NCBI GenBank assembly: GCA_945901195.1
Contig: CAMDKB010000015.1
Span: forward strand, 1 to 22,313
Direction: 5' to 3'
Length of the DNA stretch: 22,313 bases
From: Rhizobium sp. Q54
Lineage (GTDB): Bacteria > Pseudomonadota > Alphaproteobacteria > Rhizobiales > Beijerinckiaceae
Shown: piece after piece, positions 8,550-16,993 of the stretch
Layout of the letters: the number at the start of each line of letters is the position of its first letter
Numbering within the stretch: the first letter of the stretch is position 1
Made by a program: the position numbers and the translations under genes
The notes under the pieces: generated by a model
The model's input: only the letters and a program-made list of their open reading frames with translations
The model's database searches: none
What the model was told of the DNA's origin: nothing

Positions 8550-9389
8550 TCACGCAGCAAGCGTGCCCTTTAATGTGGTTCGCCACATGAGCCGCACTTC
8601 ACCGGCGGGGAAATCCGTTCGCGCGTGGATAGACGAGCGATTGTCCCACATGAGCACATCGGCTTTGCGCCATTGATGTTCGTAAATGAGCTCGCGGTTT
8701 TCGATGTGGTCAAATATGCGCTCCAGCAAAGCGTTGCTTTCCGCCTCGGGAAGGCCGACGATTTCCTGGGTCATCAGGCGGTCCATATAAATGGCCTTGC
8801 GCTGGCGTTCTTCGTGCAAGCGAATGGCAGGATGGGTCGCGTGCCGGCGTGTCGGCGCAGCATTGGGATCGCCTTTGAATTGCGCACCGTAGTTGAAGGC
8901 GTTGATGGCCATACGGCCTTCGACCTTGTTCTTGATGTCCTGTGGCAGCGTTTCATAAGCTTCAAAGAGATTTGAGAACAGCGTATTCCCGCCCCAGGAT
9001 GGCACTTCCAAAGCATAGAGCAACGTCGCCTTGTGCGGGTTCTGATTGTGGATCATGTCATGGTGGAACCACATTTCGCCATCTGGCAGCGCGCCTATGG
9101 GCTTGCCGTCCTTGCGGATATTGGTGACCATCATGATCTCGGGCAATTGCTTCATTTCTTCGTCAGTGCGGTGCTCTTTGGGCAGATCGTATTCGGCGGG
9201 TTCGCCAAAATTGGCTGTAGCGCGTACAAGCTCTTCTTGCGTCAGCTTCTGATCCCGAAAGAGAATGACGCAATGATCCACGAAGATGCGGTTTATTTCA
9301 TCTGCCGTTTCGTGCGGCATGGGATTTGCGAGATTGACGCCAAGGATTTCGGCCCCTGTGTGAACTGACAATTTGCGAAATTCGACCAT
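8550..9389 (-). CDS. TauD/TfdA-family 2-oxoglutarate-dependent dioxygenase (copy 2)
   Basis: The 279-residue protein has the Fe(II) facial triad His109-x-Asp111 (in WFHHDMIH) and His255 (in NRSSIHAR). Arg266 and/or Arg270 (VRLMWRTT) would bind 2-oxoglutarate. ILFRDQKLTQEEL and the WGGNTLFSN segment are typical of TauD/TfdA/TdpA enzymes. The family couples decarboxylation of 2-oxoglutarate to hydroxylation, often cleaving C-S, C-O or C-N bonds (taurine, 2,4-D, aryl ethers). It aligns without gaps to the neighbouring copy along almost its full length, with the same motif positions. The copies are separated by 31 bases, indicating a tandem duplication. Start is the ATG at 9387-9389. Substrate unknown. 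Confidence 0.88.
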   Translation of the reverse strand: MVEFRKLSVHTGAEILGVNLANPMPHETADEINRIFVDHCVILFRDQKLTQEELVRATANFGEPAEYDLPKEHRTDEEMKQLPEIMMVTNIRKDGKPIGALPDGEMWFHHDMIHNQNPHKATLLYALEVPSWGGNTLFSNLFEAYETLPQDIKNKVEGRMAINAFNYGAQFKGDPNAAPTRRHATHPAIRLHEERQRKAIYMDRLMTQEIVGLPEAESNALLERIFDHIENRELIYEHQWRKADVLMWDNRSSIHARTDFPAGEVRLMWRTTLKGTLAA

Positions 9390-9420
9390 TGTTCCTGTCT
9401 CTTCCAGCTTCGACTAAAAA

Positions 9421-10272
9421 CTACTCGGCGGGGGCCATCACCGGCGCGCCCTTCAGCGTCGTGCGCCACATCAGTCGAATTTGATCGGCCGGAAAGTCTT
9501 TCCGCGCATGGATTGACGACCTGTTATCCCACATCAGGGCATCGCCCTTGCGCCAGGCATGTTCGTAGAGGAATTCGTCCTGCTCGCAGTGATCGAAAAT
9601 CCGTTCAAGCACGGCGTCGCTTTCTTCTTGCTGCAGACCGATAATGTTCTGCGTCATCAGCCTGTCCATATAGATTGCCTTGCGGCCGGTATCTTCATGT
9701 ATCCGAACCGCAGGGTGGATCGCTTCTGGCCGCGCCTTCAGCGCCGTCGGATCGCCCTTGAAACGTGCGCCGTAGTTGAATGCGTTCAGCGCCATGCGAC
9801 CCTCGACCTTTTCCTTGAGGTCTACGGGCAGTGCATCATAGGCCGCATAGAGATTCGAAAACACGGTATTGCCGCCCCATGTCGGAATTTCGATGGAATA
9901 CAACAAGGTTGCCTTGTGCGGGCGAACGTTGTGGATCATGTCGTGGTGAAACCACATCTCGCCATCGGGCAGTGCCCCGATCGGTTTGCCATCTTCACGA
10001 ATATTGGTGATCAGCATGATCGCGGGCAGTTGCCGCTTCTGTACGTCGGTCTGCAGATCCTTGGGGCGGTCGTAGTTGGCGACCTCGCCAAACATGCCCG
10101 TTGCGTTGACAAGCTCTTCCTGCGTCAGTTTTTGATCGCGGAACAGAATAACGCAATGTTCGACGAACAACCGGTTGATTTCATCGATCACTGCTTGTGG
10201 TTGCGTCCTGGACAGATCGACGCCGAAAACCTCGACGCCTGTGTGTTTCGAAAGCTTTTTGAATTCTACCAC
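9421..10272 (-). CDS. TauD/TfdA-family 2-oxoglutarate-dependent dioxygenase (copy 1)
   Basis: This 283-residue paralogue of the adjacent copy keeps every catalytic position: His109-x-Asp111, His255, and Arg266 and Arg270. Divergence is spread over the protein, and roughly two thirds of residues look identical by eye. Variable stretches include 68-80 and 176-186, which may tune substrate range. The start is GTG at 10270-10272, supported by a strong AAGGAGG ribosome-binding site six bases upstream. It lies 34 bases after the TTT binding protein gene, so uptake and oxygenation are probably co-expressed. Either copy could act on a different enantiomer or a later intermediate, as with R- and S-specific phenoxypropionate dioxygenases; this is inference. 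Confidence 0.88.
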   Translation of the reverse strand: MVEFKKLSKHTGVEVFGVDLSRTQPQAVIDEINRLFVEHCVILFRDQKLTQEELVNATGMFGEVANYDRPKDLQTDVQKRQLPAIMLITNIREDGKPIGALPDGEMWFHHDMIHNVRPHKATLLYSIEIPTWGGNTVFSNLYAAYDALPVDLKEKVEGRMALNAFNYGARFKGDPTALKARPEAIHPAVRIHEDTGRKAIYMDRLMTQNIIGLQQEESDAVLERIFDHCEQDEFLYEHAWRKGDALMWDNRSSIHARKDFPADQIRLMWRTTLKGAPVMAPAE

Positions 10273-10306
10273 TGTCTTCCTCCTTGTAGCGCTTGCCGCC
10301 AGCAGG

Positions 10307-11350
10307 TTATTTTTCTTTCAGATCAAGTGGCGGGATGATTTCCGCCCAGCGTTTCAGTTCGGATTGATAATATTTCGCAAAGTCCGCGCCGTGCAACTTA
10401 CCGGTTTCGAGCCCAAGATCTTTCCAGCGCGCCACGATTTCTGGCATTTTCATGATTTCAGTCAATTCCTTGGTCATGCGTTCGACAAGCGGGGCAGGGG
10501 TGCCTGATTTCATCATGACCGCATACCAAAGCGTGAGATCCATGGGATACCCGCCTTCAGTAAACGTGGGTACGTCCGGCATCAGCGGCGACCGCTGCGC
10601 CGTCGAGGCCGCCAGGGCGCGTAATTCGCCTTCCTTCACCTTGGCTGCGATCACACCAATATCGGAAACAAGAAACGTCAGCTCACCCTTGATGATGGAA
10701 TCGGCTGCCAATTGCATGGTGCGAAACGGGACATGGATGACAGGCGCATTCGCTGCCTTGCCAAACAGGGCTGCCGAAATGGCGGAGGTCGAGCCTGCGC
10801 CAGCAGATCCGTAGGTGGCCTTGTCCGGATTGGCTTTGACCCATTCGGCGAAGTCCTTGACCGTCTTCACTGGTAGTTTCGGATTGACCACCAGAATGAG
10901 CGGCAAGGTAGCCGTCAGTGAAATCGGGATGAAATCCTTGTGCGGATCGACCGGCATACTGGGCAGCACGAACGGGGCGATACACATGCTGCCAAGGGTC
11001 GTAAGATAAAGTGTTGCGCCATCAGCCGGAGCAGCAACAAGCGCCTGCGCGGAGAGCATCCCGCTGCCCCCCGCCTTGTTGTCGACGAAGACTGTCACTT
11101 CGAGCCGCTTGGCGAGCTCCGCCGCTATCACACGCGGCATGATATCTGTAGTACTGCCCGGCGTTCCCGGAGAAATGAACCGCACTGTTTTTGCGGGGTA
11201 AGGCTGGGCTTGTACGGTCGCCGTGGCGGCCAGATAAGCCGGCAGGATGGCGACTGCCGAAACGATGAGACGCTGAGCAATCTGTTTGAGGACGTTCCTC
11301 GCGCAAGGGCGCGCTGGGGTTTCAATTGCGTAGGCACGGTTCGAATGCAT
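10307..11350 (-). CDS. Tripartite tricarboxylate transporter (Bug/TctC) periplasmic substrate-binding protein
   Basis: The 347-residue protein has a long N-region followed by a hydrophobic signal segment (about residues 27-48, LIVSAVAILPAYLAATATVQA). Next come QPYPAKTVRFISPGTPGSTTD, the Bug/TctC N-lobe signature, then VDNKAGGSGMLSA and LMPDVPTFTEGGY. The ATG at 11348-11350 follows GGGAGGT eight bases away. It is the first gene of the minus-strand operon and faces the kor operon across a 376-base region. It is clearly different in sequence from the other TTT binding protein at 3527-4510. No TctA or TctB membrane gene is present in the window. The ligand is unknown. Confidence 0.9.
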   Translation of the reverse strand: MHSNRAYAIETPARPCARNVLKQIAQRLIVSAVAILPAYLAATATVQAQPYPAKTVRFISPGTPGSTTDIMPRVIAAELAKRLEVTVFVDNKAGGSGMLSAQALVAAPADGATLYLTTLGSMCIAPFVLPSMPVDPHKDFIPISLTATLPLILVVNPKLPVKTVKDFAEWVKANPDKATYGSAGAGSTSAISAALFGKAANAPVIHVPFRTMQLAADSIIKGELTFLVSDIGVIAAKVKEGELRALAASTAQRSPLMPDVPTFTEGGYPMDLTLWYAVMMKSGTPAPLVERMTKELTEIMKMPEIVARWKDLGLETGKLHGADFAKYYQSELKRWAEIIPPLDLKEK

Positions 11351-11428
11351 GGCGTTTACCTCCCGTAGTCCGCATCGCGGAGTTGATGATAAAGCAGGTC
11401 ACCTGGCGGCCTGCCCTTCAGTCTTGAA

Positions 11429-11434
11429 ATTATA
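11429..11434 (-). promoter_or_regulatory. Candidate -10 box of the minus-strand operon
   Basis: On the minus strand these bases read TATAAT inside an AT-rich stretch. The box is about 80 bases upstream of the ATG of the first TTT binding protein. No good -35 hexamer is found 17 bases upstream (ctcact), so the assignment is tentative or depends on an activator. Confidence 0.35.
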
Positions 11435-11477
11435 TTAACGCAATAATTGGCAGTGAGATAGCTTGTGCTTTTGTTTG

Positions 11478-11593
11478 CACTGCAGTGGCGTAGCTGAATT
11501 TGCCAGGCGCAGCTCGAACAAAATCTTCGGAAATTCGCTGCAATGCAGCATGGCGAATACAGCCTTTGGGCACTATTGCTGCAGTGCCGCAAT
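11478..11593. promoter_or_regulatory. Cluster of three dyad-symmetric sites in the divergent intergenic region
   Basis: Site 1 is the perfect palindrome CACTGCAGTG (11478-11487). Site 2 has arms ATTCGC (11533-11538) and GCGAAT (11553-11558) flanking an inner GCTGC-AAT-GCAGC dyad (11537-11549). Site 3 has arms ATTGC (11575-11579) and GCAAT (11589-11593) around CTGCAG. All share a TGCA-type core. They lie between two divergent operons, where LysR- or GntR-type regulators usually bind. No regulator gene is present in the window. The rest of the 11351-11726 gap shows no gene. Confidence 0.45.
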
Positions 11594-11726
11594 CAATTAT
11601 GAACTGAATTTGTGCGTTTAACACCCGTTATGTCGCTTGACGGCGGCGTCAGACTGGCACACGTTTCCGCTCGCCCGTTGCTGCGTTGTCCATCTGGATA
11701 GTTGTGGCCTGAACGAAGGGTGACGT

Positions 11727-13577
11727 ATGCCAGCAGGCGGGTCTTTATGGACCAGCCCGCGATGCGCCGGGAGGACCAGCCAGGTGAAACCGACCGAAAT
11801 AGCAGACCCGAATTACTTCCATAAAGTCGTCGATTGCCAATGGGCCTGCCCGGCCCACACGCCCGTCCCGGAATACATCCGGCTGATTGCGGCAGGGCGT
11901 TATGGCGATGCTTACATGATCAACTGGAAATCGAATGTGTTCCCTGGAATTCTCGGGCGCACATGCGATCGCCCTTGCGAACCGGCCTGCCGTCGTGGTC
12001 GGGTTGAGGAGCAACCCGTCGCAATATGCCGGCTCAAACGTGTAGCCGCCGATTATAAAGAGGATATTCGCGAGCGCCTGCCGCCGAAGGCGGACAGGAA
12101 AAACGGCAAGCGGATTGCTTGCATTGGCGGAGGACCGGCTTCTCTGACTGTCGCACGCGATCTGGCCCCGCTCGGTTATGACATAACCGTTTTTGATCGT
12201 GATCCGCTCGCGGGCGGCATGATGCGGACCCAGATTCCAAAATTCCGCCTGCCGGAAAGTGTGATCGACGAAGAAACGGACTACGTTCTCAATCTCGGTA
12301 TCGACTTCCGTGGCAACACGCCGATCGACAGCATGAAGAAGCTGCTGGCTGAGGGGTATGACGCCATCTTTGTTGGCTCTGGCGCACCTCGTGGACGTGA
12401 TCTCGACGATCTGCCCGGACGCGAAGAATGCATGGCCAATCTTCACATCGGCATCGACTGGCTTTCCAGTGTGTCTTTTGGACATACGACGAGCATCGGT
12501 GAGCGGGTCATCGTTCTGGGCGGCGGCAACACGGCAATGGACTGCTGCCGCTCCTCGGTCCGCCTTGGCGGCAAGGACGTGAAGGTCGTTGTGCGTTCAG
12601 GGTTTGAGGAAATGAAAGCCTCGCCGTGGGAAAAAGAAGACGCGATGCACGAAGGCATCCCGATTCTCAACTACCTCGTGCCGAAGGAATTCAAGCACAA
12701 TGGCGGCAAGCTGACGGGCGTGCTGTTTGAAAAAGTGAAGGCGGAATATGATGACAAGGGTCGCCGCCGCCTCGTGAACGCCGGTGAACCCGACGTGCTG
12801 CTGGAATGCGACGACGTGTTGATGGCTGTTGGCCAGGAGAATTCGTTTCCCTGGATCGAGCGCGACATCGACATCGAGTTCAACAAATGGGACATGCCAG
12901 CGGTCGACGAGGCTACATATCAGTGTTCGCGTCCCGGCATATTCTTTGGTGGCGATGCAGCTTTTGGCCCCAAGAACATCATCTGGGCCGTCGCTCACGG
13001 GCATGATGCTGCCGTCTCCATTCACAAATACTGCATGGGCGAAGACATCAAGGATCGTCCGCCGCCGATGACGACGCTCGTGAGCCAGAAGATGGGCATT
13101 CACGAATGGAGCTACGATAACAGGATCGAGAACGACAAGCGCTACAAGGTGCTGACAGTCGATCCTGCCATCGCGCTGAAGAACATCAAGGTCGAGTCGG
13201 AACTTGGGTTTGATCTCAAGCTTGGATTGGCGGAAGCGCAGCGTTGCCTCAATTGCGACGTCCAGACCGTGTTCGCGGACAAGCTTTGTATCGAATGCGA
13301 TGCTTGCGTTGATATATGTCCCGTCGATTGCATTACCTTCGTGGACAATGCGGAAGAAGACGTGTTGCGCACCCATCTTACCGCGCCGGCAACAAACACG
13401 ACTCAGGATCTGTATGTTTCCGGCACGCTGAATACGGGCCGCATCATGGCGAAAGACGAAGACGTTTGCCTGCATTGCGGTTTCTGTGCCGAACGTTGCC
13501 CGACCGGCGCGTGGGACATGCAGAGATTCACACTCAATATGACTCATGCGGAGGGCGCATGCCGATCCAGAGCGTAA
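11727..13577 (+). CDS. korC: KorC-like FAD/NAD(P) and 4Fe-4S subunit of 2-oxoacid oxidoreductase (GltD-like)
   Basis: The 616 residues carry three modules. Residues about 37-90 are the GltD/DPD-type N-terminal Fe-S domain (CQWACPAHT, CDRPCEPACRRG). Residues about 128-440 hold two Rossmann folds, FAD-binding IGGGPAS (133-139) and NAD(P)-binding VLGGGNTAMD (263-272), plus GIFFGGDA. Residues about 507-600 hold a ferredoxin domain with Cys521, 524, 527, 531 and Cys581, 584, 587, 591 for two [4Fe-4S] clusters. Together with the next two genes it matches the 2-oxoglutarate:NADP+ oxidoreductase arrangement (KorABC) of Azoarcus/Thauera, where this subunit passes electrons between ferredoxin-type clusters and NADP. 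The ATG used has AAGGG six bases upstream. An in-frame GTG at 11784, behind GGGAGG, gives a shorter and more family-like N-terminus and may be the real start. Confidence 0.85.
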   Translation: MPAGGSLWTSPRCAGRTSQVKPTEIADPNYFHKVVDCQWACPAHTPVPEYIRLIAAGRYGDAYMINWKSNVFPGILGRTCDRPCEPACRRGRVEEQPVAICRLKRVAADYKEDIRERLPPKADRKNGKRIACIGGGPASLTVARDLAPLGYDITVFDRDPLAGGMMRTQIPKFRLPESVIDEETDYVLNLGIDFRGNTPIDSMKKLLAEGYDAIFVGSGAPRGRDLDDLPGREECMANLHIGIDWLSSVSFGHTTSIGERVIVLGGGNTAMDCCRSSVRLGGKDVKVVVRSGFEEMKASPWEKEDAMHEGIPILNYLVPKEFKHNGGKLTGVLFEKVKAEYDDKGRRRLVNAGEPDVLLECDDVLMAVGQENSFPWIERDIDIEFNKWDMPAVDEATYQCSRPGIFFGGDAAFGPKNIIWAVAHGHDAAVSIHKYCMGEDIKDRPPPMTTLVSQKMGIHEWSYDNRIENDKRYKVLTVDPAIALKNIKVESELGFDLKLGLAEAQRCLNCDVQTVFADKLCIECDACVDICPVDCITFVDNAEEDVLRTHLTAPATNTTQDLYVSGTLNTGRIMAKDEDVCLHCGFCAERCPTGAWDMQRFTLNMTHAEGACRSRA

Positions 13578-15394
13578 ATGACTTCGTCGTCCGTTTTGCC
13601 AACGTTAACGGCTCCGGTTCGGCCAGTGCAAACCAGTTATTCGCACGCTCGATCATGCGCATGGGCGTGCCGGTATCCCCGCGTAATATCTTCCCTTCAA
13701 ACATACAGGGTTTGCCCACATGGTATGAGGTTCGTATAAGCGAAGCTGGCCATATGGGTGCGCGCGGGGGCAGTGACCTGCTCGTCGCGATGAATCCCGA
13801 GACATGGGGTGAAGATGTCGCCGACATTGAGCCGGGTGGTTATATCTTTTATGATTCGTCCCGCCCGGTCCCGAAGTCGGCCTTCCGGGACGATCTGACG
13901 ATCCTGGGAATGCCGCTGACTGAAATTTGCCTCAAGCATTACACCGATCCGCGGCAGCGCCAGCTCTTCAAGAACATAATATATGTGGGCGCGCTGGCTG
14001 CGCTGCTCGACATAGATCTTGCCGAAATTGAAAAGCTGATCGGCGAACAATTCCGCGGCAAGGACAAGTTGATTGCGCCCAATCTTCAGGCCCTGCGCCT
14101 TGGCTATGATTATGCCAAGGCCAATTTTGCCTGTCCGATTGGTGTGCATCTCAAGCGCGCGAACGCCGTCGGTGACCTGATCTTTCTTGAAGGCAATGAC
14201 GCAGCAGGGCTCGGCGCGGTCTATGGTGGAGCGACCGTTTGCGCCTGGTATCCGATCACGCCATCGACGTCGCTGGCCGAATCCTTCATGGCTTATTGCA
14301 AGCGCTTGCGCGTCGACAAGGAGACCGGCAAAAACAAGTTCGCTATCGTGCAGGCGGAAGACGAGTTGTCGTCCATCGGCATGGTGATCGGCGCTGCCTG
14401 GAATGGTGCGCGCGCATTCACGGCAACTTCAGGACCCGGCATTTCGCTGATGCAGGAATTCTTCGGCCTGGCCTATTTTGCGGAAATTCCGGCAGTGGTG
14501 TTTGACGTTCAGCGCGGCGGGCCTTCAACAGGCATTCCCACGCGCACACAGCAATCGGATATTTTGCTGGCCGCCTATGCGTCGCATGGGGACACCAAGC
14601 ACATCCTGCTGCTGCCCGAAGATCCTTATGAGTGCTTTGAGTTTGCTGCACAGGCCTTCGATCTGGCCGACAGGTTTCAGACGCCTGTCTTCGTGATGCT
14701 CGATCTCGACATTGGCTCCAATCATCGCATGTGCAAACCGCTGAAATGGGATGACAGCCGGCAGCTGGATCGCGGCAAGGTTATGACAGCGGAAGATCTG
14801 GAGGCAGGCAAGGAATTCGGCCGTTATCTCGATGTCGATGGCGACGGTATCCCCTATCGCACCTATCCTGGGACGCACCCCAAGCGCGGCGCCTATTTCA
14901 CGCGCGGTACGACCAAGGATCGCTATGCCCGTTATACCGAACTGGCCGCGCCGTATATCGACAACATGGAGCGCTTGTTGAAGAAGTTCGACACGGCGAA
15001 AAAATATGTGCCCGGGCCTGTATTGCGCAAGGCTTCCCGCAAGACAGACCTCGGCGTGATTTATTTCGGATCGACCAGCGCTTCCATGCATGAAGCCCTG
15101 GATATGCTGGAAAAAGACGGCGTCCATGTCGATGCACTGCGTGTGCGCGCCTTCCCGTTCTCTGCCGAAGTGAGTGACTTCATCGCGGCCCATGATCGTG
15201 TTTTTGTTATTGAACAAAATCGCGACGGGCAATTGCGCACGCTGCTCATGGTTGAGTGCGGTATCGATCCCGCGCAGCTTACGTCGATCCCGCACTACGG
15301 CGGCACCCCCATCACGGCCCGTTTCATTCGCAAGGCGATGAGCGATGCGGTCAACAAAGCAACCGGCGCGGGCCGGAAGGAGACAATCGGATGA
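13559..15394 (+). CDS. korA: 2-oxoacid:acceptor oxidoreductase, fused gamma-alpha subunit (KorA-like)
   Basis: The 611-residue protein joins an N-terminal gamma domain (about 1-190, with NVNGSGSASANQLF and SEAGHMGARGG) to an alpha subunit. The alpha part has the YPITPST motif at 231-237, the pyruvate/2-oxoacid oxidoreductase Pyr-domain signature. It also has TSGPGISLMQEFFG and RGGPSTGIPTRT in the substrate loop, and a C-terminal transketolase-like domain (VIYFGST onward). It oxidatively decarboxylates a 2-oxoacid to the acyl-CoA with the beta subunit. The ATG at 13559 has GGAGGG upstream and overlaps the end of the preceding gene by 19 bases; its stop overlaps the next start as ATGA. Substrate choice (2-oxoglutarate, other 2-oxoacids) is not determined by these motifs. 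Confidence 0.88.
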   Translation: MPIQSVNDFVVRFANVNGSGSASANQLFARSIMRMGVPVSPRNIFPSNIQGLPTWYEVRISEAGHMGARGGSDLLVAMNPETWGEDVADIEPGGYIFYDSSRPVPKSAFRDDLTILGMPLTEICLKHYTDPRQRQLFKNIIYVGALAALLDIDLAEIEKLIGEQFRGKDKLIAPNLQALRLGYDYAKANFACPIGVHLKRANAVGDLIFLEGNDAAGLGAVYGGATVCAWYPITPSTSLAESFMAYCKRLRVDKETGKNKFAIVQAEDELSSIGMVIGAAWNGARAFTATSGPGISLMQEFFGLAYFAEIPAVVFDVQRGGPSTGIPTRTQQSDILLAAYASHGDTKHILLLPEDPYECFEFAAQAFDLADRFQTPVFVMLDLDIGSNHRMCKPLKWDDSRQLDRGKVMTAEDLEAGKEFGRYLDVDGDGIPYRTYPGTHPKRGAYFTRGTTKDRYARYTELAAPYIDNMERLLKKFDTAKKYVPGPVLRKASRKTDLGVIYFGSTSASMHEALDMLEKDGVHVDALRVRAFPFSAEVSDFIAAHDRVFVIEQNRDGQLRTLLMVECGIDPAQLTSIPHYGGTPITARFIRKAMSDAVNKATGAGRKETIG

Positions 15395-16446
15395 GCTTTC
15401 TCCCGAAACCAAAATTCCGCCATCCCGCGATCGAAACCAACGACCTCGGGTTCACTCACCGTGATTATGAAGGCGCAATCTCCACCCTCTGTGCCGGCTG
15501 CGGTCATGACTCAATTTCGGCGGCCATCATCAAGGCTGTCTACGAATTGAGCCTGCCACCCCATCGAATCGCGAAGCTCTCCGGCATTGGCTGCTCCTCG
15601 AAGACACCGACGTATTTTCTGGGCGCTTCGCATGGGTTCAATTCCGTGCACGGGCGCATGCCCTCGGTGCTGACGGGAGCAAATCTCGCCAACCGCGATC
15701 TTATCTATCTCGGCGTGTCCGGAGATGGCGACAGCGCATCCATCGGGTTGGGACAATTCGCCCATTCCATTCGGCGCGGCGTCAACATGGTCTATATCGT
15801 CGAGAATAACGGCGTTTATGGGCTCACCAAAGGCCAGTTCTCGGCAACGTCCGACAAGGGCTCGAAGAACAAACGCGGCGTAGTCAACAATGATGCGCCT
15901 ATCGACATGGTCTCGATGGCGATCGAGCTTGGCGCAACCTTCGTTGGGCGCTCGTTCTCCGGCGACAAAACTCAGCTCGTGCCGCTGATCAAGGCAGCCA
16001 TTGAGCATCGCGGCGCAGCGTTCATTGATTGTATTTCGCCCTGCGTAGCGTTTAACAATCACGAAGGCTCCACCAAGAGCTTCGATTATGTGCGGGCGCA
16101 TAACGCTGCGCTCAACGCCCTGGACTTCATCACGCCGCGCGCGCCGATTTCTACCGAATATGAACCCGGCTCGACCGAGGTTGTCCGGCTGCATGACGGA
16201 TCTTCCATCCGCCTGCACAAGATCGACGCGAATCACAACGTGCACGATCGCGCCGAAGCGATGTCGGCCATCCACAGGCACAAGGCAGCCGGTGAGATCG
16301 TGACGGGCCTGCTTTATATCGACGAGGACCCGCAGGATCTGCACACCAATCTTGGCACGATCGCCCGGCCGTTGAACGAGCTCAATGCGCCAGAACTTAG
16401 CCCCAGCCAGGCGTTGCTCGACAAGATGAATGCTGCGCTGCGCTGA
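15391..16446 (+). CDS. korB: 2-oxoacid:acceptor oxidoreductase, beta subunit (KorB-like, TPP-binding)
   Basis: The 351-residue protein has the beta-subunit hallmarks. CAGCGHD with Cys34 and Cys37, GIGCSS with Cys68, and a later Cys in SPC (218) should bind one [4Fe-4S] cluster. GDGD (111-114) and NNGVYGLTKGQ (139-149) form the Mg-thiamine diphosphate site. No separate ferredoxin domain is present; the KorC-like subunit supplies those clusters. The ATG overlaps the korA stop as ATGA, with GAAGGAG nine bases upstream, so synthesis is coupled. A clear intrinsic terminator follows 63 bases downstream. Length fits KorB rather than the shorter PorB type. Confidence 0.9.
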   Translation: MSFLPKPKFRHPAIETNDLGFTHRDYEGAISTLCAGCGHDSISAAIIKAVYELSLPPHRIAKLSGIGCSSKTPTYFLGASHGFNSVHGRMPSVLTGANLANRDLIYLGVSGDGDSASIGLGQFAHSIRRGVNMVYIVENNGVYGLTKGQFSATSDKGSKNKRGVVNNDAPIDMVSMAIELGATFVGRSFSGDKTQLVPLIKAAIEHRGAAFIDCISPCVAFNNHEGSTKSFDYVRAHNAALNALDFITPRAPISTEYEPGSTEVVRLHDGSSIRLHKIDANHNVHDRAEAMSAIHRHKAAGEIVTGLLYIDEDPQDLHTNLGTIARPLNELNAPELSPSQALLDKMNAALR

Positions 16447-16508
16447 TGATAAGAACGGTGAAGTTCGCATAACGGCAGCATCTGCTGTCCCGAAGACCCT
16501 CAATGACC

Positions 16509-16548
16509 TGATCCCGGACGCCTCAAGCGCTCCGGGATCACTTTTTTC
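16509..16548 (+). terminator. Intrinsic terminator of the korCAB operon
   Basis: A perfect 10-bp stem is formed by tgatcccgga (16509-16518) and tccgggatca (16531-16540), with a 12-base loop that can pair further. It is followed by cttttttc. The hairpin is 63 bases past the korB stop. Confidence 0.9.
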
Positions 16549-16684
16549 AAGACACTCCGGGGCTGAATTCTTCGCCAGTGGCATTGCAAAGAAAATGGGT
16601 TTCACGGCAAATAAGATGAACAGTCGCCACAAAAAGAGCCTATGGTGATATTCTCGCTTCGAGAAATGGCGGGAGGAGAGCCAG

Positions 16685-16993
16685 ATGGCCGAACTATCCG
16701 ATGCAGACAAGAAAATATTGCTGGGCGAGAACTATCGCGAAATAGAAAAGCAGGCTGCGCTCAACCGAAACCTGACCCAGGGGCAGGAAGAGGCTGAGGA
16801 ATTGCAGAAAAAGATGCTCAACTATCGCACCACTTCGGGTATCATCTTTTTGCTCGCATCTGTGGTGTTTATCACCAATTACCTTCAGCTTTCGGGCCCG
16901 TATCAGCCATATATGTCTATGGCCGCAGCTGCAGGCGCAATCTTGTCCGCCCTTTGCGGGATTTGGGCGCATACAAAGCTGGCAGCAGCCTGA
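16685..16993 (+). CDS. Small two-helix membrane protein of unknown function
   Basis: The 102-residue product has a charged, Gln/Glu/Lys-rich helical N-terminus (about 5-45, likely coiled coil). Two hydrophobic segments follow at about 50-69 and 76-98, joined by a short loop (SGPYQP), so both ends probably lie on the same side. The start is strongly supported by GGGAGGAG upstream of the ATG. It lies after the kor terminator and so has its own promoter. I do not recognise the family; codon use and the clean ribosome-binding site argue it is real. Confidence 0.65.
   Translation: MAELSDADKKILLGENYREIEKQAALNRNLTQGQEEAEELQKKMLNYRTTSGIIFLLASVVFITNYLQLSGPYQPYMSMAAAAGAILSALCGIWAHTKLAAA

Noticed and set aside
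9559..10338. 259-codon plus-strand ORF opposite the first TauD gene
   Set aside because: Shadow of a conserved dioxygenase gene that has a strong ribosome-binding site; no motif of its own.
12597..13547. 316-codon minus-strand ORF opposite korC
   Set aside because: Antisense shadow of the Fe-S/FAD subunit; composition (many His, Val, Arg) is typical of reverse-frame translation.
15511..16710. 399-codon minus-strand ORF opposite korB
   Set aside because: It lies wholly opposite a clear korB gene and the terminator, has no recognisable motifs and is an antisense shadow of high-GC codon use.
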